Translations under genes and position numbers: made by a program | Assembly (NCBI GenBank): GCA_014946745.1 | Contig: JADCRD010000001.1 | Coordinates: forward strand, 372,001-436,000 | Direction: 5' to 3' | From: Lysobacterales bacterium | Lineage (GTDB): Bacteria > Pseudomonadota > Gammaproteobacteria > Xanthomonadales > Xanthomonadaceae | Length of the DNA: 64,000 bases | Shown here: positions 54,915 to 64,000 of the stretch, one piece after another | Layout of the letters: every line of letters starts with the position of its first letter | Position numbering within the stretch: the stretch's first letter is position 1 | The notes under the pieces: model-generated | Database searches by the model: none | What the model was told of the DNA's origin: nothing | What the model saw: the letters and a program-made list of their open reading frames with translations, nothing else

Positions 54915-54994
54915 GCCTCGGCGCATGCGCAGGGCTGGCGGGCGTGGCCTTCGGGCGGCGCGTAGGACTCGACAACCGCTTCTGCCGATTGCAT

Positions 54995-55071
54995 GCGCCT
55001 GTAGCTCAATCGGATAGAGCACCGGCCTTCTAAGCCGGCGGTTGCAGGTTCGATTCCTGCCAGGCGCGCCA
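54995..55071 (+). tRNA. tRNA-Arg (TCT)
   Basis: 77 bases with encoded CCA. Acceptor GCGCCTG/CAGGCGC; anticodon loop CTTCTAA gives TCT; T loop GTTCGATTC. Confidence 0.95.
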
Positions 55072-55087
55072 GCAGCAACAGACAATG

Positions 55088-55164
55088 GTGGATGTAGCTC
55101 AGTCGGTTAGAGCACTGGATTGTGATTCCAGATGTCGCGGGTTCGAATCCCGTCTTCCACCCCA
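55088..55164 (+). tRNA. tRNA-His (GTG)
   Basis: 77 bases. Anticodon loop TTGTGAT gives GTG. A G at 55087 (position -1) faces C73 at 55161, the histidine identity pair. CCA is encoded. Confidence 0.95.
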
Positions 55165-55242
55165 GCACCCGGATGCGGCACAATGCGCATCCACCGCAGC
55201 GTTCAGCCCCTTCGGGGCAGCGAAGCGGTCACAGTCCAGGTC

Positions 55243-55318
55243 GGGCCGTTAGCTCAATTGGTAGAGCAGCGGACTCTTAATCCGTAGGTTCTAGGTTCGA
55301 GTCCTAGACGGCCCACCA
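55243..55318 (+). tRNA. tRNA-Lys (CTT)
   Basis: 76 bases with encoded CCA. Acceptor GGGCCGT/ACGGCCC; anticodon loop CTCTTAA gives CTT, reading AAG, the favoured Lys codon in this GC-rich genome. Confidence 0.93.
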
Positions 55319-55360
55319 CCCTCTTCTCCGCAGATCGCGGAGGCATCCCGGACCGGTCAA

Positions 55361-55445
55361 GCGAAAGTGGCGGAACTGGTAGACGCGCTGGATTTAGGTT
55401 CCAGTGGGTAACCCCGTGAGAGTTCGAGTCTCTCCTTTCGCACCA
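55361..55445 (+). tRNA. tRNA-Leu (TAG)
   Basis: 85 bases, class II with a long variable arm (GGGTAACCCCGTGAG). Acceptor GCGAAAG/CTTTCGC; anticodon loop ATTTAGG gives TAG. CCA is encoded. Last tRNA of the cluster, 139 bases before tig. Confidence 0.95.
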
Positions 55446-55584
55446 CCCGGGAAGCTTCAGCGGCGAGTTCGGCGTCCAGGGCGGCGTAGTCTGGTCTGTA
55501 TTCACATGGTTGAGAGCGGGCGGCCAAGCGTCACCGGAAGCGAATCCGGCGCGCCGGCTGCCCTTGTCCATTTCAGGAGTCGTC

Positions 55585-56889
55585 ATGCAAGTCTCGGTTG
55601 AAAACGTCGGCAAGCTCGAACGCAAGCTCACCGTCCGCCTTCCAGCGGAGGGGCTGCAGTCGCAGGTTTCCACCCGTCTGCGCGAGCTCGGGCGCACCGT
55701 GCGTCTGGCGGGGTTTCGTCCGGGCAAGGTGCCGGCGAAGGTGATCGAGCAGCGTTTCGGCGCGCAGGTTCGCGCTGAGGCCTTGGGAGAAGTCATCCGT
55801 CGCGGCTTCTCGGAAGCCATCGAGCAGGAGAAGCTGCGTCCTGCGGTTGCACCGAACATCGAAGCGACGTCGACCGGAGAGGACGGCGAAGTGGCCTTCA
55901 TCGCGACCTTCGAGGTCATGCCCGAGATCGGCAGCATCGACGTCTCGGGGCTGAAGATCGAGAAGCCGGTATCCAGCGTCGAAGAAGCGGATGTCGACCG
56001 GATGATCGAGACCCTGCGCCTGCAGCGCCGCACCTGGACACCCGTGGAGCGGGCCGCCCTGGCTGGTGACATGGTCATGTTCGAGTCGAGCGCCGCGACC
56101 GACGCCGGCCGCGTGCCCGCCGAGGGCGTGGAGCGCGCGGGCACGATCATCGGGTCGGGTGCGATTCTGCCGGCGCTGGAAGACAGGCTGATCGGGTTTG
56201 CCGCCGGCCAGGAAGCAGAGTTCGAAGTCGAGTTCCCCGCCGATTACCGAGCCACTGCTCTGGCAGGCAAGACGGCAAAGATCAACGCCAAGATCATTCG
56301 TGTTTCTGAGCCCAAGCTGCCTGAAGTCGACGCCGAATTCATCCGCAGCTTTGGGGTGGCGGAAGCGGATGTGGACAGCTTCCGCCGCGAAGTGCGTGCC
56401 AACCTGGAGCGTGAGCTCAAGGGCGCACTGATGGCACGCCTCAAGACGCAGGTGGTTGAGAAGCTGCTCGCTGCCCACGCCGATCTCGAGATGCCCTCGC
56501 GCATGATCGAATCGGAAGCCCAGGCGCTGGCGCGTCAGGCAGAACAGCAGGCAGCGCAGCAAGGCAACCCTGGCGCGAAGGCGGATCCGGCGCTTTTCGT
56601 AGACAGCGCCAAGCGCCGCGTCGCCGCAGCCCTGCTGTTGGGGGAGTTGGCTCGCCAGAACGAAATCCGGCTTGACGCTCGCCGCCTGAGCGAGACCCTG
56701 AATCTGATCGCCTCGACCTACGAGGATCCGAGCGAGGTGGTTGAACTTTATCGTCGCGAACCCCAGCTGATGCAGGGCTTGCAGAGCCGCGTCATTGAGG
56801 ATCAAGTGATCGACTGGATTGCCGATCACGCCGAGCTCACCGAGCAGACGCTGGACTTCCAGGACGTGATGCGCCCGATGGCGGCCTGA
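55585..56889 (+). CDS. tig: Trigger factor
   Basis: 434 aa; AGGAG before the ATG at 55585. Ribosome-associated chaperone and prolyl isomerase. The N-terminal ribosome-binding domain has the signature [19 protein letters not shown] (E. coli GFRxGKxP), the middle FKBP-like domain spans about 150-245 ([13 protein letters not shown]... [13 protein letters not shown]), and the C-terminal helical chaperone domain follows. The FKBP active site is divergent from E. coli (no DFTGS motif), so isomerase activity may be low. Heads tig-clpP-clpX-lon. Confidence 0.96.
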   Translation: MQVSVENVGKLERKLTVRLPAEGLQSQVSTRLRELGRTVRLAGFRPGKVPAKVIEQRFGAQVRAEALGEVIRRGFSEAIEQEKLRPAVAPNIEATSTGEDGEVAFIATFEVMPEIGSIDVSGLKIEKPVSSVEEADVDRMIETLRLQRRTWTPVERAALAGDMVMFESSAATDAGRVPAEGVERAGTIIGSGAILPALEDRLIGFAAGQEAEFEVEFPADYRATALAGKTAKINAKIIRVSEPKLPEVDAEFIRSFGVAEADVDSFRREVRANLERELKGALMARLKTQVVEKLLAAHADLEMPSRMIESEAQALARQAEQQAAQQGNPGAKADPALFVDSAKRRVAAALLLGELARQNEIRLDARRLSETLNLIASTYEDPSEVVELYRREPQLMQGLQSRVIEDQVIDWIADHAELTEQTLDFQDVMRPMAA

Positions 56890-56911
56890 TCGCCCGCGGG
56901 CTAGCGACTGC

Positions 56912-56948
56912 AACGGCCGCCATGCTTCGCAGGCGGCCGTTTCGTTTT
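56912..56948 (+). terminator. Intrinsic terminator after tig
   Basis: AACGGCCGCC (56912-56921) pairs with GGCGGCCGTT (56932-56941), ten-base loop, then TCGTTTT. It partly separates tig from clpP. Confidence 0.75.
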
Positions 56949-57002
56949 CGGCTACGCTCACTCATCCCTTCATCGCCTGCGCCACATACGAGGACGCAAC
57001 CC

Positions 57003-57623
57003 ATGAGCATCACCAATCTCAATCTGGTGCCGATGGTGGTCGAGCAGACCAGCCGCGGCGAGCGCGCCTACGACATCTACAGTCGCCTTCTGAAGGAGCG
57101 CGTGATTTTCCTGGTCGGTCCGATCGACGACCACATGGCCAACGTGGTGGTCGCCCAGCTGCTGTTCCTTGAGTCCGAGAACCCGGACAAGGACATCCAC
57201 CTCTACATCAACAGCCCGGGCGGCGTCGTCACGGCTGGCATGGCCATCTACGACACCATGCAGTACATCAAGCCCGACGTAAGCACCATGTGCATCGGCC
57301 AAGCGGCCAGCATGGGTGCTCTGCTGCTTGCGTCAGGCAAGGCGGGCAAGCGCTACGCTCTGCCGCACTCGCGGGTGATGATTCACCAGCCGCTGGGCGG
57401 CTACCAAGGCCAGGCCAGCGACATCGAGATCCATACCCGCGAGATCCTCACGATCCGTGATCGTTTGAACAATATCCTCGCTCAGCACACCGGCCAGCCG
57501 GTGGAGCAGATCGCCCGCGATACCGATCGCGACAATTTCCTGTCGGCCACGCAGGCGCGTGACTACGGCTTGATCGATGCCGTGCTTGAGCGACGCTCGG
57601 AAGAGACCGTCAAGGCGGGCTGA
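57003..57623 (+). CDS. clpP: ATP-dependent Clp protease proteolytic subunit
   Basis: 206 aa from the ATG at 57003. Tetradecameric serine protease barrel that degrades proteins fed by ClpX or ClpA. Catalytic triad: Ser103 in [10 protein letters not shown], His128 in [11 protein letters not shown], Asp in the ARDTDRDNF segment. A short N-terminal propeptide like that of E. coli is probable. 220 bases separate it from clpX. Confidence 0.98.
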   Translation: MSITNLNLVPMVVEQTSRGERAYDIYSRLLKERVIFLVGPIDDHMANVVVAQLLFLESENPDKDIHLYINSPGGVVTAGMAIYDTMQYIKPDVSTMCIGQAASMGALLLASGKAGKRYALPHSRVMIHQPLGGYQGQASDIEIHTREILTIRDRLNNILAQHTGQPVEQIARDTDRDNFLSATQARDYGLIDAVLERRSEETVKAG

Positions 57624-57843
57624 GGCCGGGGAATGGCGTAGGCGCCTCTAGCGTGGCCCGCGTCCGGGGCGTTCCGGGGGGGCTGTGCTATCCTCCGGCG
57701 TAGCTCAAGGCGGCGCGCTCGCGCAGTGCGCGTCCTCCTTGTCAAGACATTGAAAATGCTGCATTTCGGGGCGCATCGATGGGCGCCACCGGGAGGCTCC
57801 AAGGCCTCCGCTGCATCTCACAGGTCCATCGGGACGAAGACGA

Positions 57844-59130
57844 ATGAGCGACGAGCGACAGGGCAGGGCAGGCGAAGGCGGCAAAATTCTGTACTGCTCC
57901 TTCTGCGGCAAGAGCCAGCACGAAGTGCGCAAGCTGATCGCCGGCCCCAGCGTGTTCATCTGCGATGAATGCGTGGAGCTGTGCAACGACATCATCCGCG
58001 AAGAGTTGGAAGAGAAGGGCGCTGCGACCCGCAGCCACCTGCCCAAGCCGCGCGAGATCATGGAAGCGCTCGACCAGTATGTGGTGGGGCAGTCGCGTGC
58101 CAAGCGCACCTTGGCTGTGGCGGTGTACAACCACTACAAGCGCGTCGAAAGTCGCTCTCGCAATGACGAGGTCGAGCTTTCGAAGTCCAATATCCTGTTG
58201 ATCGGCCCGACCGGGTCGGGCAAGACGCTTCTCGCCGAGACCTTGGCACGTTTGCTCAACGTGCCTTTCACGATCGCCGACGCTACGACGCTCACCGAGG
58301 CCGGCTACGTGGGTGAGGACGTCGAGAACATCATCCAAAAGTTGCTGCAGAAGTGCGACTACGATGTCGAGAAGGCGCAGACCGGAATCGTCTACATCGA
58401 TGAGATCGACAAGATCTCACGCAAGAGCGAGAACCCCTCGATCACCCGCGATGTCTCCGGCGAGGGCGTCCAGCAAGCCTTGCTGAAGCTCATCGAGGGT
58501 ACCGTGGCCTCGGTGCCGCCGCAGGGCGGCCGCAAGCACCCGCAGCAAGAGTTTCTGCAGGTCGATACCCGCAACATCCTGTTTATTTGCGGCGGTGCAT
58601 TCGCCGGGCTGGAGAAGGTCATCCAGCAGCGTTCGCTGGACAACTCTGGCATCGGTTTCGGTGCGAACGTGCGCAGCAAGGACCAGAAGCCTAACGTGGG
58701 CCGCCTGCTCGCGGACGTCGAGCCCGAGGATCTCATCAAGTTCGGCCTTATCCCCGAGTTTGTTGGTCGACTGCCCGTGCTCGCCACGCTTGAAGAGCTC
58801 GACGAGGCCGCCCTAGTAAGGATCCTGACCGAGCCCAAGAACGCCATCACCAAGCAGTTCAAGCGACTGTTCGAGCTCGAAGGCGTGGATCTCGAGTTCC
58901 GCCCCGAAGCGCTCACTGCCGTGGCCCGTAAGGCGCTGGCGCGCAAGACTGGCGCTCGCGGACTGCGCACGATCCTAGAGCAAGTGCTGTTGGATACCAT
59001 GTTCGAGCTTCCGTCCATGGACAACGTCAGCAAGGTCGTTGTGGATGAGGGCGTCATCAACAGCCAGTCCGAGCCGTTCATCATCTACGAAAACTCGGCG
59101 CCTCCGCCCGCGAAGGCCGTGTCGGAGTAA
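57844..59130 (+). CDS. clpX: ATP-dependent Clp protease ATP-binding subunit ClpX
   Basis: 428 aa. AAA+ unfoldase hexamer that delivers substrates to ClpP. N-terminal C4 zinc domain (Cys18, Cys21, Cys40, Cys43: LYCSFCGKS and [10 protein letters not shown]). Walker [16 protein letters not shown], the pore loop GYVGEDV, Walker [17 protein letters not shown], the ClpP-docking IGF loop ([10 protein letters not shown]) and arginine finger [12 protein letters not shown] are all intact. Followed by a strong terminator. Confidence 0.98.
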   Translation: MSDERQGRAGEGGKILYCSFCGKSQHEVRKLIAGPSVFICDECVELCNDIIREELEEKGAATRSHLPKPREIMEALDQYVVGQSRAKRTLAVAVYNHYKRVESRSRNDEVELSKSNILLIGPTGSGKTLLAETLARLLNVPFTIADATTLTEAGYVGEDVENIIQKLLQKCDYDVEKAQTGIVYIDEIDKISRKSENPSITRDVSGEGVQQALLKLIEGTVASVPPQGGRKHPQQEFLQVDTRNILFICGGAFAGLEKVIQQRSLDNSGIGFGANVRSKDQKPNVGRLLADVEPEDLIKFGLIPEFVGRLPVLATLEELDEAALVRILTEPKNAITKQFKRLFELEGVDLEFRPEALTAVARKALARKTGARGLRTILEQVLLDTMFELPSMDNVSKVVVDEGVINSQSEPFIIYENSAPPPAKAVSE

Positions 59131-59155
59131 GTGCTCGCTGTTCAGCTGTCCGTTG

Positions 59156-59188
59156 AGGCCCCCGCGTCGCTGCCGCGGGGGCCTTTTC
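59156..59188 (+). terminator. Intrinsic terminator after clpX
   Basis: Perfect 11-pair stem AGGCCCCCGCG (59156-59166) with 59174-59184, seven-base loop, then TTTTCGT. 25 bases after the stop; lon therefore needs its own promoter. Confidence 0.88.
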
Positions 59189-59280
59189 GTCTCTGGCGCA
59201 TGAGCTTTCGACGTCACCACGGCCGCGCGTGCGCTGGTTCAGGCAGCTCGGGTCGGCTTCTTGCATGCTGTCGGCGTAGT

Positions 59281-59323
59281 GCGGCGCCTCGAAGCGGCAA
59301 TGCCCTTGCAAGGCGCCGCTTCG
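59281..59323 (+). promoter_or_regulatory. Mutually exclusive hairpins in the lon leader
   Basis: GCGGCGCCT (59281-59289) can pair with 59311-59319, and CGAAGCGGC (59290-59298) with 59315-59323; the two partners overlap, so only one stem can form. The site is 65-107 bases before the lon start. A role in heat or translational control is possible but unproven; a heat-shock sigma-32 promoter was not recognised. Confidence 0.4.
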
Positions 59324-59387
59324 CCCGCATGTGTCAGTGCAATGGGCCGCGTGCGCTGTCGCCGGCGGCCGTCCAAAGGAGAACTCC

Positions 59388-61895
59388 ATGAGCGATGCCC
59401 CTTTCCCTGCGTGCGTAGAGCTGCCGGTGCTGCCGCTGCGCGATGTCGTGGTTTATCCGCATATGGTCATCCCGCTATTCGTCGGCCGCGAGAAGTCGAT
59501 GCTGGCGTTGGAAGCCGCCATGGCGAGCGACAAGCAGATCCTGCTGGTGGCGCAGAAGGCGGCGGATATCGACGATCCCATGCCTGTGGATCTGTACGGC
59601 ATGGGAACGCTCGCGCATGTGCTGCAACTGCTCAAGCTGCCGGATGGCACGGTCAAGGTGCTGGTTGAAGGTGTCGCACGCGCTCGCGTTGATCGCGTCG
59701 AACAGCGCGAGGGCGCGCTCTACGCGCGCGCCGATGTGGTCGACTCGATTCGCGACCGCGATGCCCGCGAGCTTGGCGTGATTCAGCAGTCGCTTCTCTC
59801 GCTGTTCGAGCAGTACGTGAAGTCGAACCGCAAGATTCCGCCGGAGCTGCTTTCAACCCTGGGCGGAATCGACGACACCTGCAGGCTGGCCGATACCGTC
59901 GCTGCCCATTTGGGGGTGCGTCTCTCGGAGAAGCAGAACCTGCTGGAAGCGCTTGAGATCGGCCGGCGGATGGAGCTGCTGATCGGCTTGGTCGAAGGTG
60001 AGATCGACGTCCAGCAGATCGAAAAGCGCATCCGCGGTCGGGTCAAGTCGCAGATGGAGAAGAGCCAGCGCGAGTACTACCTGAATGAGCAGATGAAGGC
60101 CATCCAGAAGGAGCTGGGTGAGCTTGACGATGCGCCGAACGAGATCGAAGAAATCGCCCGCAAGATCACCGCGGCTGGGATGCCGAAAGAGGTCGAAGCA
60201 AAAGCGCGCACAGAACTCAACAAGCTCAAGCAGATGTCGCCCATGTCTGCTGAAGCGACGGTGGTGCGCAACTACATCGATTGGATGGTGGGGGCCCCCT
60301 GGAAGCTTCGTACCCGCGTGCGCCGCGACCTGCGCAGTGCTCAGCAGGTGCTCGACGCAGACCACTACGGCCTTGAGAAGGTCAAGGAGCGCATTCTCGA
60401 ATACCTCGCGGTGCAGCAGCGCGTGCGCACCATGAAGGCCCCTATCCTCTGCCTGGTCGGCCCGCCTGGCGTTGGCAAGACCTCTTTGGGTCAATCGATC
60501 GCAAAGGCGACCAACCGCAAGTTCGTTCGCATGAGCCTGGGCGGCGTGCGTGACGAGGCGGAGATCCGTGGGCACCGTCGCACCTACATCGGTTCCATGC
60601 CCGGTCGCATCATCCAGAATCTCTCCAAGGTGAAGAGCCGCAACCCGCTGTTTGTGCTCGATGAGATCGACAAGATGAGCATGGACTTCCGCGGCGATCC
60701 AAGCTCGGCGCTGCTCGAGGTCCTGGACCCCGAGCAGAACAGCGCATTCGCGGATCACTACCTCGAGGTCGATTTCGATCTCTCGGAAGTGATGTTCGTT
60801 GCTACCGCGAATTCGCTGAACATTCCTGGCCCGCTGCTTGATCGCATGGAGGTCATCCGCATTCCCGGATACACCGAGGACGAGAAGCTCAGCATCGCCC
60901 AGCGCTACCTGCTGCCGAAGCAGATCAAGGCCAACGGCCTCAAGCCCTCTGAGCTTGACATCCAGGTCGAAGCCCTGCGCGCCGTGATCCGCTATTACAC
61001 GCGCGAGTCCGGCGTCCGCAATCTGGAGCGCGAGATCTCGAAGATCTGCCGCAAAGTGGTCAAGGCTCTGCTTCTGCAGCCTACTCCCGCCAAGGCCGCG
61101 CCCGCCAAAGCAGCAAAGGCAAGGAAGCTGCCCAAGCTCCGCCCGGCAAAGCAGGGCGTCGAGGTCAGCGTGGACAACCTTGCCGACTATCTGGGCGTGC
61201 GTCGATTCGATTTCGGGCGTGCGGAGAAGGACAACGAGATCGGTCTGGTCACAGGTCTTGCGTGGACCGAGGTCGGCGGGGATCTGCTGCAGATCGAAGC
61301 GACGGTGGTGCCGGGCAAGGGCAATCTGATCCACACCGGCCAGCTGGGCGACGTGATGCAAGAGTCGATCAAGGCGGCACAGAGTGTGGTGCGTTCGCGC
61401 GCTGATCGCCTCGGGCTTGATCCCGAGTTCTATCAGAAGCTCGACATCCACGTGCACGTGCCCGAGGGCGCCACGCCGAAGGACGGGCCCAGCGCGGGTA
61501 TCGCCATGTGTACTGCGCTGGTGTCTGTGTTGACCCGTGTGCCGATCCGTTCTGATGTGGCCATGACGGGCGAGATCACCCTTCGCGGTCGCGTGCTGCC
61601 GATCGGCGGGCTCAAGGAAAAGCTCCTTGCCGCTCTGCGGGGCGGCGTGCGCACCGTGATCATCCCGGAAGAGAACGCGAAGGACCTCGCAGAGATTCCG
61701 GCCAACGTGACGCAAGGCCTCGACATCCGCCCGGTGCGCTGGATCGATGAAGTGTTGGACATTGCGCTTGAGCGTCCGGTTGCGGAACCTGCCAAGCCGC
61801 CGGCCCCTTTGCCGCGTGCTGCGCGCAAGCCAACGAAAGTCGCGAAGCCTGTGGCCCGACGCAGGGTCAGCGAGAAAGCGCGACGCCCCCACTGA
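59388..61895 (+). CDS. lon: Lon protease
   Basis: 835 aa from the ATG at 59388 (AAAGGAG upstream); E. coli Lon is 784. ATP-dependent serine protease for damaged and regulatory proteins. N-terminal LON domain ([19 protein letters not shown]), coiled-coil, AAA+ core with Walker [14 protein letters not shown] and Walker [11 protein letters not shown], then the protease domain with Ser702 in [11 protein letters not shown] and the catalytic Lys in GLKEKLL. Two additions explain the length: an Ala/Lys/Pro linker after the AAA+ module ([18 protein letters not shown]) and a basic C-terminal tail of about 40 residues. Confidence 0.97.
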   Translation: MSDAPFPACVELPVLPLRDVVVYPHMVIPLFVGREKSMLALEAAMASDKQILLVAQKAADIDDPMPVDLYGMGTLAHVLQLLKLPDGTVKVLVEGVARARVDRVEQREGALYARADVVDSIRDRDARELGVIQQSLLSLFEQYVKSNRKIPPELLSTLGGIDDTCRLADTVAAHLGVRLSEKQNLLEALEIGRRMELLIGLVEGEIDVQQIEKRIRGRVKSQMEKSQREYYLNEQMKAIQKELGELDDAPNEIEEIARKITAAGMPKEVEAKARTELNKLKQMSPMSAEATVVRNYIDWMVGAPWKLRTRVRRDLRSAQQVLDADHYGLEKVKERILEYLAVQQRVRTMKAPILCLVGPPGVGKTSLGQSIAKATNRKFVRMSLGGVRDEAEIRGHRRTYIGSMPGRIIQNLSKVKSRNPLFVLDEIDKMSMDFRGDPSSALLEVLDPEQNSAFADHYLEVDFDLSEVMFVATANSLNIPGPLLDRMEVIRIPGYTEDEKLSIAQRYLLPKQIKANGLKPSELDIQVEALRAVIRYYTRESGVRNLEREISKICRKVVKALLLQPTPAKAAPAKAAKARKLPKLRPAKQGVEVSVDNLADYLGVRRFDFGRAEKDNEIGLVTGLAWTEVGGDLLQIEATVVPGKGNLIHTGQLGDVMQESIKAAQSVVRSRADRLGLDPEFYQKLDIHVHVPEGATPKDGPSAGIAMCTALVSVLTRVPIRSDVAMTGEITLRGRVLPIGGLKEKLLAALRGGVRTVIIPEENAKDLAEIPANVTQGLDIRPVRWIDEVLDIALERPVAEPAKPPAPLPRAARKPTKVAKPVARRRVSEKARRPH

Positions 61896-61943
61896 GATGG
61901 CTTTGCACGAACAGCTCGATGGTGTAAGCTGTGGAACTCTTCC

Positions 61944-62018
61944 GGGTGCTTAGCTCAGCGGTAGAGCGTCTCCCTTACAAGGAGAGGGTCGGGGGTTCGA
62001 AACCCTCAGCACCCACCA
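61944..62018 (+). tRNA. tRNA-Val (TAC)
   Basis: 75 bases with encoded CCA. Acceptor GGGTGCT/AGCACCC; anticodon loop CTTACAA gives TAC. A weak promoter (TTGCAC 61903, TAAGCT 61925) may precede it; otherwise it is read from lon. Confidence 0.95.
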
Positions 62019-62052
62019 AAGCAAAGTATCCGGTCGCTGTCAAAAAAAGTTG

Positions 62053-62081
62053 TAGACAGCGGTACAGTTGACCAGCATAAT
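62053..62081 (+). promoter_or_regulatory. Promoter of tRNA-Asp
   Basis: TAGACA (62053-62058), 17-base spacer, CATAAT (62076-62081): five of six matches in each hexamer, with the -10 ending 14 bases before the tRNA. Lies in the AT-richest stretch of the neighbourhood. Confidence 0.65.
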
Positions 62082-62095
62082 GCTGGGCTTAGCGC

Positions 62096-62172
62096 GGAGT
62101 GGTAGTTCAGTCGGTTAGAATACCGGCCTGTCACGCCGGGGGTCGCGGGTTCGAGTCCCGTCCACTCCGCCA
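62096..62172 (+). tRNA. tRNA-Asp (GTC)
   Basis: 77 bases with encoded CCA. Acceptor GGAGTGG/CCACTCC with discriminator G (62169), the Asp identity base; anticodon loop CTGTCAC gives GTC; T arm CGGGTTCGAGTCCCG. Confidence 0.95.
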
Positions 62173-62178
62173 TCTCTT

Positions 62179-62210
62179 CAAGGGCGCCCGCGTGGCGCCC
62201 TTGTTTTTTT
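62179..62210 (+). terminator. Intrinsic terminator after tRNA-Asp
   Basis: Perfect ten-pair stem CAAGGGCGCC (62179-62188) with GGCGCCCTTG (62194-62203), five-base loop, then seven T residues. It separates the tRNAs from ppiD. Confidence 0.92.
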
Positions 62211-62258
62211 CCGGGTACGGATGTCCCGTGCCCGCCACCCGAGCACGGTCGAATTCGC

Positions 62259-64000
62259 ATGCTGCAGACACTGCGTGAGAAAACCACCGGCTGGGTCGCC
62301 GTCGTCATCGTCGGTGCACTCGCCATCCCCTTCGCCTTCGTGGGTATCGAGAACTATCGCGCCCAGTCGATCGCCGACTACGTCGCCAAGGTTGGCGAGA
62401 TCGAAATCAGCCGGGATGACTTCACGCGTCGCTTCGAGGGCTACGTGCAGCGCGCCCAGCAGATGATGGGCGAGTCATTCCAGCGCTCGCTGGTCGACAC
62501 CCCCGAGGCGAGACGTCAGGTGCTCGATCAGATGATCGACGAGGCCTTGTACCGCACGGCCGCGATGCAAATGGGGCTCAGGGTCACGCCGGAGCGGCTG
62601 CAGGATGAGATCAAGGCCATCCCAGCGCTGCAGGTCGCCGGCCAGTTTAGTCCTGAGCTCTACCGCGATCTGCTGACGCGCGAACGTCTCACCGCGTCCG
62701 GGCTGGAACAGATCCTTGCGCGCGAGATCGAGGCGTCGTTCTTGCCCGAGGGTCTGACTCGCAGCGCTCTGGTCACTCCGGCCTACGTGGACAGTTATCT
62801 GGCTTTGCGGGATCAGAAGCGCAGTTTTGCCTACCTGGAATTGCCTGCGCCCGCCCTGGCCGAGACTCCCGATGACGCCGCGCTTCGTGCGCACTACGAC
62901 GCGAATCTCGAAAGCTATCGCAGCGAGGAGACAGTCAGCGTCGAGTACATCGCGCTCGATGCGGCCTCGATCACCGTGAGCGAAGAGGTCAGCGACGAGA
63001 ACCTGCGAGTTCTTTACGACGAAGCAGGGCGCCGCTTCGTTGAGCCCGAGCAGCGACTGGCCTCGCACATCCTGATCCGCGTGCCAGCGAACGCCGACGC
63101 CGCTACGGAAGCTGAGGCTCTGTCCAAGGCTGAAGCAGCGCTCGCTCGTGCCCGCGCAGAGGGTGCTGACTTTGCAGCCTTGGCCACCGAACTGTCCGAG
63201 GATCCAGGTTCGCGCGGCTCCGGTGGCGACCTGGGGTGGCTTGAGCGCGGCTTCACTGATCCCGCATTCGAGGAAGCGCTTTTCGCGCTGAGCGCGGGCA
63301 CCCTGAGCGAGCCCGTGAAGTCCGCGGAAGGGTGGCACGTCATTCAGCTGCGCGAAGTGCGTGCTGAAGTGGCCAAACCTTTCGAAGAGGTGCGCGAAGA
63401 GCTCCGCGCCGAGTACGTCGCAGCGGAGAAAGAGCGCCAGCTCGACGAGCTTGCCGGACGCATGGTGGAACTGCTGCTGAAGGATCCGACCGCTCTTGAG
63501 GACACAGCCGCAGCCCTGGGCGTGGAACTGAAGACTGCCGGCCCCTTTACCCGCGGCGCTGGCGTAGATGCGATCAGCAACGAAGCCAAGGTGCGGGAAG
63601 CGGCGTTCTCCCCGACCGTGCTCGAGGATCGGCTGGTCAGCGACATGATCGAGCTGCCTGGTGGCCAGCGCGTGGCACTTCGCGTGACCGATCACGTTCC
63701 GTCTGCAGTCCTCGCTTTCGAGGATGTGCGCACCCGCGTGCTCGCAGAGGTGAGCGAAGCGCGTCTGGCTGAGCAGGCGCGAACCGAGGCCGATGCGCTT
63801 CTGGCGCAGTTGAAGTCAGGCGAGGCCACGCTCGAAGCGATCGCCGAGGCGCGCAGCATCGAGTTGAAGACCGGCGACGCACTCGGTCGAAACGCCTTCA
63901 CCGTCAACCCTTCGCTCTTGCAGCAGGTCTTCCAGATGCCGGCGCCTTCGGCGGATGCTGCGACCTGGGGTCAGTTTGATATCGGGGGAGCCAGCCACGC
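62259..64000 (+). CDS. ppiD: Periplasmic folding chaperone / peptidyl-prolyl isomerase PpiD (3' truncated)
   Basis: 580 codons are present from the ATG at 62259; the gene runs off the right edge (the family is about 620-650 aa). Single N-terminal membrane anchor (WVAVVIVGALAIPFAFVGIE), SurA-N-like chaperone region to about 190 (RQVLDQMIDEALYRTAAMQ), then one parvulin domain at about 265-360 (ASHILIRVP, LSEDPGSRGSGGDLGWLERG, FALSAGTLSEPVKSAEGWHV). Inner-membrane anchored, active in the periplasm on exported and outer-membrane proteins near the Sec translocon. Position after lon and tRNA-Val/Asp is usual in Xanthomonadales; the HU gene normally between lon and ppiD is missing. Confidence 0.93.
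   Translation, partial: MLQTLREKTTGWVAVVIVGALAIPFAFVGIENYRAQSIADYVAKVGEIEISRDDFTRRFEGYVQRAQQMMGESFQRSLVDTPEARRQVLDQMIDEALYRTAAMQMGLRVTPERLQDEIKAIPALQVAGQFSPELYRDLLTRERLTASGLEQILAREIEASFLPEGLTRSALVTPAYVDSYLALRDQKRSFAYLELPAPALAETPDDAALRAHYDANLESYRSEETVSVEYIALDAASITVSEEVSDENLRVLYDEAGRRFVEPEQRLASHILIRVPANADAATEAEALSKAEAALARARAEGADFAALATELSEDPGSRGSGGDLGWLERGFTDPAFEEALFALSAGTLSEPVKSAEGWHVIQLREVRAEVAKPFEEVREELRAEYVAAEKERQLDELAGRMVELLLKDPTALEDTAAALGVELKTAGPFTRGAGVDAISNEAKVREAAFSPTVLEDRLVSDMIELPGGQRVALRVTDHVPSAVLAFEDVRTRVLAEVSEARLAEQARTEADALLAQLKSGEATLEAIAEARSIELKTGDALGRNAFTVNPSLLQQVFQMPAPSADAATWGQFDIGGASH

Noticed and set aside
54728-55183. Upstream extension of the MoxR reading frame
   Set aside because: It would be read backwards through three tRNA genes and the tRNA promoter; MRFDGTQRYIATSELKQ at 54727 is the natural start.
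57739-57780. Heat-shock sigma-32 promoter before clpX
   Set aside because: An ATTGAAA is present but there is no CCCCAT-type -10 at the right distance.

Overview
The window reads as chromosomal core from a GC-rich gammaproteobacterium of the order Xanthomonadales (Lysobacteraceae/Xanthomonadaceae or Rhodanobacteraceae). The grounds are the tig-clpP-clpX-lon-tRNA-ppiD order, the uvrA / rplU-rpmA-obgE block, xseB-ispA, a Xanthomonas-type nucleotide pyrophosphatase/phosphodiesterase, an S1/P1-type nuclease, many lipoproteins, and strong G/C bias at third codon positions. That bias leaves long open frames on the wrong strand. The genus cannot be told from the sequence. I see no prophage, transposase gene, CRISPR array or rRNA operon.

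Layout. 1-7.0 kb: left-truncated SET-domain protein, a degenerate P-loop protein, S1/P1 nuclease, GAPDH, a TAP-type alpha/beta hydrolase and a serine beta-lactamase-like hydrolase, then a repeat-filled spacer. 7.1-17.2 kb: alaS, a small secreted protein resembling a TonB-plug motif, ispA-xseB, tilS, coaE, and uvrA overlapping a hotdog thioesterase. 17.2-24.8 kb: repeat-rich spacer, strong promoter, rplU-rpmA, obgE, a lipoprotein, plsB and a lipoprotein-type NPP phosphodiesterase. 25.0-34.1 kb: GAF-GGDEF-EAL protein divergent from a TetR repressor, which heads a complete RND efflux operon (adaptor, pump, outer-membrane factor) with a clear palindromic operator. 34.2-37.6 kb: membrane protein divergent from a DesK/NarL-type two-component system plus hydrolase. 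37.6-42.3 kb: hutH and hutU divergent from hutC, with palindromic repeats. 42.5-44.5 kb: a translationally coupled ATP-grasp ligase and luciferase-like flavin monooxygenase of unknown product. 44.5-54.7 kb: dps, hrpA, a secreted protein, a TorF-like porin, a YihY-family membrane protein with a thioredoxin-like protein, and a VWA (CoxE-like) / MoxR pair. 54.8-64.0 kb: five tRNAs (Pro, Arg, His, Lys, Leu), tig, clpP, clpX, lon, two tRNAs (Val, Asp) and right-truncated ppiD.

Functional links. The last block is protein quality control: a ribosome-bound chaperone, the ClpXP and Lon proteases, and a periplasmic folding factor. The TetR-RND operon is a self-contained, probably autoregulated multidrug exporter. 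The hut segment holds only the first two enzymes of histidine degradation plus the repressor. The least explained module is the ATP-grasp/monooxygenase pair. The other recurring theme is a set of short dispersed palindromic or heptameric repeats, two of which lie in local tandem duplications; one duplication has copied the 3' end of hutH.
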